Below are positions 56,282 through 64,000 of a stretch of 64,000 bases of DNA, in pieces. The notes beneath the pieces were generated by a model. The model did not search any database and had not been told where the DNA came from. It saw only the letters and a program-made list of their open reading frames with translations. Made by a program: the position numbers and the translations under genes. Within the stretch, counting starts at the first letter, position 1. Each line of letters begins with the position of its first letter. The stretch is taken from NCBI GenBank assembly GCA_014529385.2, contig CM043963.1, positions 93,057,912 through 93,121,911 of the forward strand, read 5' to 3'. The stretch comes from Adiantum capillus-veneris (lineage: Eukaryota > Streptophyta > Polypodiopsida > Polypodiales > Pteridaceae).

Positions 56282-57661
56282 TCAAGGTGTGTTTGTCCAT
56301 GCTAAGGTTGGTCTATTGGCCATCACGTGTTTAAATACTATGCAATCCTTTGCTTGATGACCATACCTCCCACATGCATTGCAATTCCCATTAAATTTTA
56401 CTCTAAACGTAGGGCATTCACTGATACTATGTGGACCAAAGCAAACTGAGCACCATTGTTGCTCCCTTCTTGGATACATATGATTGTTTTGTGGAGCACG
56501 ATTGTCTCTAAGAATTTCTTGAATGGCCTTGGTGAGATCTGCTAAAGTCATCTCGGATATCTTTGGCTCTTTAGCAATAGGCTTTATGGTTATTGGCTTA
56601 TGCCCCGATGCTTGCGAGCTAGTAGATTTAGGCTCAATAGACACTCTTTCTCCTTGAATCATTAAATTGTCCTCCAATTGGATCGCATTGGTGGTGACTG
56701 CTTCCCAGGTGGTGATTCCTCTAATGACTAGGCCATTGTAGATATCCTCATGTCGTAGTCCCCTAATGAATCTATTGAGCAATTGGTTATTATTGAAGCG
56801 CTCATTTGGATTACAACGAGAATTCAAATGCTTCAAGCGACTAATAAAGTCTCTCACGGATTCTCCTTCCTCTTGTTGGGCTTTTTGGACCTGAGATGCT
56901 ACGCCCCAAATCACTCCCTCTCGTATGTACTCTTTCAAGAATAATCTCCTAAGTGTAGGGTACATCATTTTCTCTTCCACCCTTAGGGTTCTATACCAAT
57001 CCCCAACCTTCCCACTCAAGGTCAAGCTTAAAGAATTACTCTTATGCAAGTCATTGTGTTCTCCTAAGGAATCACATATTTGTTCAAATACTTCGATATG
57101 CTTCCTCACATCCCCGTGTTCCCTAAATTTTTGTGTGAGCTTGGCTATTTGCACTGCCTTACTTCTAGGCTCTCTATCAGGCGTGTTACACATATTTACA
57201 GCAATAGATCGATCGATAGCTTGAGCAAATGTTGCCAGGTCACCCAAGTGAGCAAGTATAGTGGGGACATGCACTCTTGGTACTGCATGTGAAATGGGGG
57301 TTGACATCAGGTTAGGCATACGGGTGATCCTCGGGTCCCAAGCTGGGTACGATGTTGTGCCATGTGGTGGCTCAAAGTTCATATGTGTGGCCCTGGGAAT
57401 AACAGACGTGGGATGTGACATGGTAATGCTAGCTGGTATGGTCTCATTGAAATAAGGGCTTGGATGTTGTGGTTGTGGAGCATAAGTTGTTGAAACAATG
57501 AGAGGGGTAGGAGCTACATGAGCACGAGGGCCCATAGGTGCATATGATTGATACACACTTGTAGGTACTGTTGTAGGCATTGGGACACCATGTAGCGGTG
57601 CTTTACTAGTAAATGAGGTCCATCGCGTATTTTTTGCCATGCCCATCACTGAGGTAGGCAT
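56282..57661 (-). pseudogene. E3 gag core and nucleocapsid, longest intact frame
   Basis: A 459-residue open frame and the best-preserved gag of this family. A Pro/Thr/Met-rich stretch (1-140) is followed by the gag core (HGDVRKHIEVFEQICDSLGE, VGDWYRTLRVEEKMMYPTLR, EGESVRDFISRLKHLNSRCN) and nucleocapsid with CSVCFGPHSISECP (CX2CX3HX4C) and CNACGRYGHQAKDC (canonical CX2CX4HX4C). No stop within this part, although the gag N-terminus lies in other frames upstream. It could in principle still be translated, but the ATG choice is arbitrary; I treat it as part of a broken gag. Confidence 0.85.
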
Positions 57662-58800
57662 GGTAGCCGTGGTGTCATGAAGAGAAGATGAGCTAAACTT
57701 GGAAAGGTAAAGCTATTGCTTGTGGACTCAGATTGTACTGAGATCCCTGGCGAAACAACATATGGAGGATCCATCGGGCTTACCGAGGGAGTCCCCATTT
57801 TTGATAAAGTTGATTGCTTAGACTTCCCTGTATCCAAGAATCTCATGAGACCCGTTGAAGGCATGTGGATCCTTTTGTTTTGCCTCTCCAACTCAATAAC
57901 CCTATGGATGACATCACAAACTTTTTGTTGTTGCTCCTCTATGCTAGTAGCACCCTATGTGGATTGTAGGATATCTAACCAACCCACATAATAGGTGTGA
58001 CCTGTGTATAGGTCGGTTAAAGTCTCTGTTTGTAGCTATCCCAATTTTCATTTAGGAACACTCCATCTAGGATTGAGGTGCTAGGAGTGTCCTTTGAACT
58101 AGATGCAATGTGGCTCTCTAGGGTTGACCCTTAGTGGTTGCTAATTTAGAAGCAATTGATTGCTCGACTAGCATGAAGGTTGACATAGGGGCCTTCGACT
58201 TTAGCTCTCCCCATTGCTCTGCCTTGCGTAAGCTCTCGATTCCCTTTTCCCTAGCTACAATGATATATCACTCAACCTCTTGCACTTTGACAAGGCTTCT
58301 AACATCAGGTAATATAACCTTAGAGGGGAATAGCTCTGAAGAGTTAGGGGGTGCAATGAATGGAGTATTCACATGCACACTCTCCTGGAGCATGGGTTCT
58401 ACATTGGTCATGAATGGTGAATCTACTTCCCCATCTCCTTCATTCACATCGCTAGCTCCATGTTCAGAGCGAGTGGCTCTACTCAAAGTCTCTTTCAAAT
58501 GGCTAAACACGCTCGGCCCGAACTGTGGACCCATACCATACATGTCTTGGCTTGAACTATCGGGATTGGGCATTGAGTAACCTTCCATGATGTCGTAGTC
58601 AAAGGAAGAGTCACTAGATGCAATATGTGGGTCCTGAGTGGTACTACCTTGGGTTTCCACGGAGGGTCTAGAACCTAATGTGGAGGAATAATGGGTGTCT
58701 GTGTAAACGAAGACATTCTCTATGTGATCGTCCTCTAGCACACGACCAAAGCATAGGTGCATATGACCTCAACACCCTACAAGTGTTGGTGAGTGCCCGT
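57662..58800 (-). pseudogene. E3 gag N-terminal part, broken
   Basis: Frames 58762-58268 (164 residues) and 57891-57646 match E2 37876-39010: an acidic Ser-rich beginning with TQGSTTQDPHIASSDSS, then MERQNKRIHMPSTGLMRFLD. Frameshifts and stops lie between them (58267-57892). Confidence 0.8.
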
Positions 58801-59256
58801 GAAGGCCGCTCACCTAGTTTTTTGGTGTTTGCAACCCAAATTTACTCTCATTTTTTTTTTTTGGTCCTTTTCCTAACCAAGCCACGAAATATGGCGTGTG
58901 ATAGCTCAAAACAAGCTTCTTGGTTAGAGGGACGTGATGTGCTTTACAACCCCCGATTCGGTTACTTAAAGAGGAATCCTAAAAACGGTCTTTTTCTAGT
59001 CGAAAAGAAGACTAAAATTAGTAAGTTCAAGGGTGTAAGTGTGAAGGGAAGGGTGGTGGACTTGAAAGACTTGTCCCACATGCCCTCCCTTTACCTTAAG
59101 GGGGTAGCCTTTATATATATAGTAGTGTTTGGGCCTGGTCTTGGGCTTGGGGAATGATTCCGATCCCTTCCTTTTAATACAAGATTTTTTCTTTTTTCCT
59201 TTTGTTTTTAAACTTTTTGGTGGGTGTTTAAAATATATATACATATACATATACAT

Positions 59257-59302
<46 letters not shown>

Positions 59303-59727
59303 TTTTCAAATAAACTTTTTTGTGGATAAGGTTGTGCAGCGCACAGAGCCTGCCTAAAATGCACAATTGCAGCTTCAGTACACTAACTAACACTACACAC
59401 TGCACACTAACTAACTACCACATCACACTGCACATTGATAGAATAATCAACCTGCTCACTGTCTGCTGCTCAATGTCTATTACACATTATAGAACTACAC
59501 TAACTAACAGACTTGCTAAAACTTGCACCTTACAGAGCTTAGCAGATTTAACAAAACCTGCACATTGCAGCCACTAACAAATCTAACAAAACTTGCTAAA
59601 ACCTGCACATTACAGCCCCTAACAGATCTAACAAAACCAAAAAGAGATGAAAAGAATGGCTTCAAGAGGCAGCACCGAGTGCTCCTCAAGCTTAGTGCAA
59701 GGCAGTCCCTAGCATTGGTGCAAAAAA
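58801..59727 (-). other. E3 leader with AT array, tandem repeat and decayed primer site
   Basis: Minus-strand counterpart of E2 37095-37875; shares agcttgttttgagctatcac. Contains an (AT)n/(ATAC)n array at 59231-59299, a tandem repeat of about 52 bases at 59509-59640 and, next to the LTR (about 59705-59722), a decayed version of the tRNA-Asp primer site. The plus frame 58678-59157 is a chance frame over leader sequence. Confidence 0.7.
59509..59640. repeat. Tandem repeat, unit about 52 bp
   Basis: The motif aaaac(t/c)tgcac.ttacagccactaacagat.taac occurs about two and a half times, within the E3 leader. Confidence 0.7.
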
Positions 59728-59985
59728 TGTGTGCTTTTACCGCACGTGTCGAAGGCTGGGAACTTGCCAAACACTATGTGAGAGCCACAAATGCCTGCAA
59801 GAACACAACTAGTCTATCCTAGTAAGTTCAAAGGGGAAATGATGTGTCACTCACCTCTCAATGCTTGTCGTCGTGAAGGATTTCGTGTCGCAAAGAAGAG
59901 GGAGCCGTTGCCGCCATAGGACTCAACCGTCTTGCCACCGCTGATGCTATCGCAATGCTCGATCACTCACACACACACACACACA

Positions 59986-60058
<73 letters not shown>

Positions 60059-60356
60059 ACCCACCCGTGAGCACACATTGGAGAAGAGGGTAGAGGTAGA
60101 GCAAGATACTTCTTTAGCATGTACCTCAAGAATGATTATTTTAGGTCAAAATGGACCTTTTATATGAATCTAATCCATTCACACATGGACGCCCACAGTG
60201 GCCGGTCTTAGCAAAAATCATGTAAAAATGGGATAAGTGGTACGTCTCTCATTGGCAATCACCTACGCACCTATAGAACCGGTAAGCCCGGTCCATGACT
60301 CAAATAAGTGATAAGGTGTCCGTCAAAGGTGATAGGGTGTCCGTAAGTGGTTAACA
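59728..60356 (-). repeat. E3 5' LTR
   Basis: On the minus strand it starts tgttaaccacttacggac and ends agcacaca. Blocks shared with the E2 LTRs include a catataaaag TATA region (plus-strand position about 60157-60166), ggtgagtgacaca and gcatttgtggctc. A CA-CT-CA compound microsatellite (59968-60054) replaces the GA tract of E2. Confidence 0.88.
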
Positions 60357-60817
60357 AATCCCTATGATGACTAGTGAGACTCCCACTCTTTCTTTGGCCT
60401 AGGTTTTGCCTTCACTTTTGTGTGAACGATTATATTACATAGACATTTTATGTATTTGGATATTAGTTGCATGGTTATCCATAGTTCATGCATTGTTTAT
60501 TGACAAAAAATAAGTCATTTTGACATGCATTCTTGTTGAAGTGTATTGTCAGTTTACATTGATGAAGTTACGAGGTCCATGGTGACAAAAACTCAATATA
60601 ATTACGGCTTGCATGATGGACCAAGGAGATGCAACAAATTCATCGATGAGGAATGTGACAATGTGTAGTTGCATTACTCATTGTTCTTTATTGATGAAGC
60701 TTATGGACTTGTCCTTTTTATGGATGTAATTGTGTCATGCCCTTGGATATATTATTTTGATGAGAAAAAAAAGTGTCATTATAATGTGCATCAATTTAGT
60801 ACTAAAAGTGTCTATGC

Positions 60818-60867
<50 letters not shown>

Positions 60868-60899
60868 TTATCTATTGAGGTGTTTGATCAGCTTTTAGG
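60357..60899. other. Non-coding stretch with (CT)n
   Basis: A plus frame at 60669-60878 (WIYYFDEKKKCHYNVHQFST) ends in a Ser-Leu repeat over (CT)n at about 60822-60865. No family recognised. Confidence 0.4.
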
Positions 60900-62010
60900 T
60901 TGCTCAAAAAATCTCGCTCAAGCTATGGTAAGAATCCTTCTATTTCAGGATGCTCCTCAGGCTCCCTATCTATAGGCACCTCAGACTCACATAAAATGCA
61001 TTGTGAATCTTCCAAGTATCTGGCAACTTCAATCTGAAGGATACATCATTGATTTTCTCTTGAATCTAGAAAGGGCAATAGTATCACATCTTAGATTTGG
61101 AAAAATCAATTCTTTGCCCTTTTGTTTTTCTAGGCGTGCCTTCTCAAATTGTAAAATCACCCAATCATCTTCCTTCAACAAAAAGTCACATCGATGCTTG
61201 TCTACTGCCTTCGTGCACCTTGGCAAAAGCAATGTCCAGATTTTGAGTGTAATGATCTGCATTAAAAATCTTATCTTTGGTGCTTAGAAATGGTGGTATC
61301 TTCTTAGCACACTCGATTACCTCATACGGTGCCTTCCTTGTCGATGAATAAATTGTGTTGTTGTAGGCAAACTCCACCAAGGGGCAAAATACTTTTCCCA
61401 TTGAGTCTTCCGATCTGAAATATAACACTACAACAAATCTAAAGCCACTGAAATGGCTATCTCAGATTTCCTGTTTGTCTGTGGGTGGAAGGAGGACAAG
61501 AACTATGACCGCGTGCCAATGTTCTCCCAGATTGCCCTCCAAACAAAATAGTGAATCGCGGATTTGTTTGAAACAATGGACTTAGGCATACCATGTAATC
61601 AAAAAATCTGTAAAATAAACAGTTTTACCAAATGGTTGGGCTTAACTATTTTCTTTACAGGAATTAAGTGGGCTTGATTATTGAATCTATTAATGACAGT
61701 CCAAATACCATCATTCCCCTCTGAGTCTTAAAATAAAATCCATAATGATGCTTTCCCAAGGATGGGATGTTATAGGTAGAGGGTATAGGAGACCTAGTGC
61801 CTTATGCCTGTCAAACTTGACCTTTTAAAATACTAAGAAACTACAAATAAACTTGTCCACATTCTTGTTGAGCCTTGGCTAATAGAAGTAACTCTCAATA
61901 CCTTTCAAGGTAGTCTCTATGCTATGGTGGCTTGAAAAGGGTGGACAATGGAACTTTGCCAAAAACTTCTCCCTCAAAGGTTGTGTAACACACAACATCA
62001 TTTTGCACAT
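60900..62010 (-). pseudogene. Gypsy (chromovirus-type) integrase, minus strand, broken
   Basis: Reading right to left from about 62005: an LREKFLAKF entry, a zinc-finger remnant, KVKFDRHKALGLLYPLPITS with HPWESIIMDF (first Asp), a core segment whose second-Asp site reads IVSNKSAIH, so the aspartate is lost, then FHPQTNRKSEIAI (Glu). The frame 61428-61186 has PLVEFAYNNTIYSSTRKAPY, and 61262-61029 has DKHRCDFLLKEDDWVILQF. It ends near 60900 with SFRLKLPDTWKIHNAFYVSL. Many stops. No LTR or chromodomain found. Confidence 0.82.
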
Positions 62011-62014
62011 CAAA

Positions 62015-62860
62015 TAGCCATCCCGTATGGATTAGAAATGTGGGTACAAGGCCAATTCTAGATGAGTTTTCAGAGGCATTTGCAAGAAGGGTGATATATT
62101 CTATAGGGGATTTGTACTCAAGGTATGAACAGTTCCAACTAGCAATGGAAAGGAGGGACTTGACTACCATGATGACACCTTTGGGTTTGGTAAGGATGTG
62201 CCCCTTACCTTAGGAAACAACTAATTTAGTTGCACACATGATGAATGGTATGAACAAAGTCCTACGAGACTTCATACCTCAAACTATGATGCCCTTTCTT
62301 GATGATGTGTTGATCAAAGGATGCAATGTAAGTGATATAGATGTGGGTCTAGACTTGAGGGGGTGCCGCAAAGGATGCAATGTAAGTGATATAGATGTGG
62401 GTCTAGACTTGAGGGGATGCCGCAAGTATGTGGCAAAGCATATCAATGATTGTGATAAGATCTTGTCAAGGTTGGAAGAATTGAATCTTACCTTGTCTGG
62501 GCAAAAGTCAATGTTTGGTGTGAATGAAGTTCATATGTGCGGGCCATATGGTAGAAGGCTTTGTCCTACAAAAATTGATGTAATTCAAAGAATGAAAGAG
62601 ATATGTATAAATGTGACGGAGGTTTGAAGGTTTTTGGGTGCATATGTGTTTTATGTTATTTGGATTCCACATTATGCGCACGTAGCAGAACCTTTGTATC
62701 AACTCTTGAGAAAGAACCAAAAATTTCAATGGGAAGAAATGCATACACATTCCATGAGGAAATTAAAAGAGTTGTTGCTTATGTTGCCAACTTTGAGGAA
62801 AGTAGACTATGAATGTGGAAGACATGTGATTGTGATAGGGAATACTAGCCCCACATGAAA
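62015..62860 (+). pseudogene. Gypsy reverse transcriptase, plus strand, broken
   Basis: Begins directly beside the minus-strand integrase. RT motifs: GTRPILDEFSEAFARR, YSIGDLYSRYEQFQLAM, TPLGLVRMC, then the frame 62238-62627 with MNKVLRDFIP, the intact FLDDVLIKG active site, DKILSRLEELNLTLSGQKSM and CGPYGRR, and 62603-62858 with the thumb (AYVFYVIWIPHYAHVAEPLY). An 18-residue in-frame duplication sits just after the active site. A different gypsy lineage from E2 and from the chromovirus. The 5' part of RT, protease and gag are absent. Confidence 0.85.
62316..62423 (+). repeat. 54-bp in-frame tandem duplication in RT
   Basis: Units 62316-62369 and 62370-62423 encode KGCNVSDIDVGLDLRGCR twice, with one silent difference. 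It lies immediately after the catalytic FLDD. Confidence 0.95.
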
Positions 62861-63355
62861 TGGATGAAGATGGTAAGCGATATATAGTGATATGCTCGCC
62901 AATGAAATTATTCACAGGTGAGAAGGAAATTATGGGGAGCAATTACAACATTGAAATGTGATAAAGAGTATCTAATAGGAGAAAATGTAATTGTGGATAT
63001 TGATTGTCTACCTCTTCTTGGAATGATCACAAGTTGCTCAACTCCTTTGTGTTGCTCAACTCCTGACATTGCTATGTTGAGATGAATTGCCTACATAAAG
63101 TCCCTGAATCTTGAATTTAAGCATATTGTAGGGAAAGATAATTCAGTTCCAAATATGCATTCAAGAGCAGGATATGAAAATGAAGAAGAAATGAATGTCA
63201 AGGGTAATGATGTAGGCACAAGGTTTTATCGTAGCTCTAATGCAAAGGGTGACCATGTTTGCCTGTCAAATGCACTTGAGTCATTTACAGAGGACCTATA
63301 TCAAGGTGATTGTTTGCTCATTGGAAGTTATCTAAGCACTTTGATAAGGCAATAA
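62861..63355 (+). pseudogene. Gypsy RNase H, broken
   Basis: Continuation of the RT: a DKEYLIGENVIVDIDCLPLL stretch, TSCSTPDIAMLR, a stop, then IAYIKSLNLEFKHIVGKDNS. The frame 63155-63355 continues into an acidic linker. RNase H order is normal but the frame is interrupted near 62860-62960 and 63084. Confidence 0.75.
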
Positions 63356-64000
63356 GGGTGGAATAATCAAGAGTTCAAAAGAATATGCAAAAAATTCTAT
63401 GGATACTTTTTGAAAGATGGATACTTGTGGAAGCATCCAAAACAAAGAAATGGGATGCCATTGAGGGTTGTTAACGTTGACGACACTAAAAAGGACCTTA
63501 TCAAAAAGTTTCATGAGAGTATTTATATTGGGCATAGAGGTGTATGGGCCACCTCTACTAAAATCAAAGAGAGGTATTGGTGGAAAGGTATGTATAAAGA
63601 TGTATCTCATTTTGTTTAGTCTTATGAAATGTGTCGAATGTATTCAAATGTACGTCATCGTGATGGGCTGCACCCTACATACCCACTGGCTATGCACTAT
63701 AAGTGGGTAGAAGATTTGGTTACAATGCCACTGGGTTTATGGCAAATGAGATACATAGTGCTTGCATGAGAAAACTTAACTAATTAGGTTAAAGGTCGTG
63801 CTTTAAGAACAAAAAGCACAAAAGGGATATGCCAATTCCTCTTAGACATTGTGATTAGCCGGTATGGATGTGTTGAGAAAATAAAAAATGATAGGGGTGA
63901 GATGGATGCCGACAAAGCCAGGGAGTTTTTCTCTAGATTGGGCATTAAACTCGATCTCACTATATTGCATAAAATCCTCAAGGGAATGGTAAATCAGAAC
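63356..64000 (+). pseudogene. Gypsy integrase, broken and cut by the window edge
   Basis: KDGYLWKHPKQRNG, then the zinc finger FHESIYIGHRGVWATSTKIK with both histidines, WWKGMYKDVSHFV and, after a TAG at 63618, SYEMC with one of the two cysteines changed. The core begins with VEDLVTMPLG (catalytic Asp) and KNDRGEMDADKAREFF (second Asp). The catalytic Glu would lie beyond the right edge. Confidence 0.8.

Larger units (their letters stand above)
55000..60356 (-). mobile_element. Antisense, 3'-truncated gypsy element of the E2 family (E3)
   Basis: On the minus strand: LTR (60356-59728), degraded primer site, leader, gag with nucleocapsid, and the linker before protease. Homology to E2 ends at about 55000-55020, shortly after NIAKLMDFMAS, so protease, pol and the 3' LTR are gone. 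gag is better preserved than in E2. LTR and leader are clearly diverged from E2, so the two copies are not recent duplicates. Confidence 0.9.

Noticed and set aside
58678-59157. 159-residue plus-strand frame
   Set aside because: Lies on the antisense side of the E3 leader and gag start; composition is not family-like and homology is to the minus strand.

Overview
The window is nuclear DNA of a flowering plant, most likely from a large, repeat-rich genome. This rests on one intact host gene, LHCB5 (chlorophyll a/b-binding protein CP26), with a chloroplast transit peptide and five GT-AG introns, set among old LTR retrotransposons, LINE and MITE-like remnants and many GA/CT and CA/GT microsatellites. 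The species cannot be told from the sequence. The age of the retroelements and the dinucleotide repeats would suit an early-diverging angiosperm, but that is only an impression. No tRNA, rRNA or CRISPR feature was seen.

Layout. 1-2937: decayed Ty3/gypsy pol (E1; spacer, RT, RNase H, start of integrase). 4200-7010: decayed Ty1/copia pol with repeated RT and RNase H blocks. 7471-7912 and 13884-14269: two inverted copies of one MITE-like element, flanking a 6-kb stretch with a near-perfect palindrome (8068-8165), unknown minus-strand reading frames, a palindrome-bearing tandem repeat (10328-10686) and a SWIM-finger gene remnant. 15500-17600: hairpins, tandem repeats and a minus-strand LTR-like promoter region. 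18061-23245: a 5'-truncated chromovirus (RT-RNase H-integrase-chromodomain plus probable 3' LTR). 24225-25290: a compact LTR with primer-binding site, then integrase (minus) and protease (plus) fragments head to head. 25800-28880: LHCB5 with a light-gene-like promoter. 30108-34094: an orphan integrase scrap, a LINE fragment and a copia LTR end. 36511-48086: a structurally complete 11.6-kb Ty3/gypsy element (E2) with two LTRs, tRNA-Asp-type primer site, polypurine tract and TATAT target duplication, but broken genes and a probable nested copia 3' end. 48134-48283: a possible orphan exon. 49015-53100: a 13-residue repeat ORF, a very long CA array and a minus-strand copia gag. 54990-60356: a second, antisense, 3'-truncated member of the E2 family (E3). 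60900-64000: chromoviral integrase (minus) abutting another gypsy RT-RNase H-integrase (plus) that runs off the window.

E1, E2 and E3 are one retrotransposon family. E1 and E2 carry complementary deletions of about 0.5 kb; E3 keeps the best gag. All visible retroelement genes are interrupted, so none looks autonomous. The only gene likely to make a functional protein is LHCB5, whose product binds chlorophyll in the thylakoid membrane as a monomeric minor antenna of photosystem II. No convincing new biological system was found; the most unusual signals are the palindromes, the inverted MITE pair and the complementary-deletion retroelement copies.
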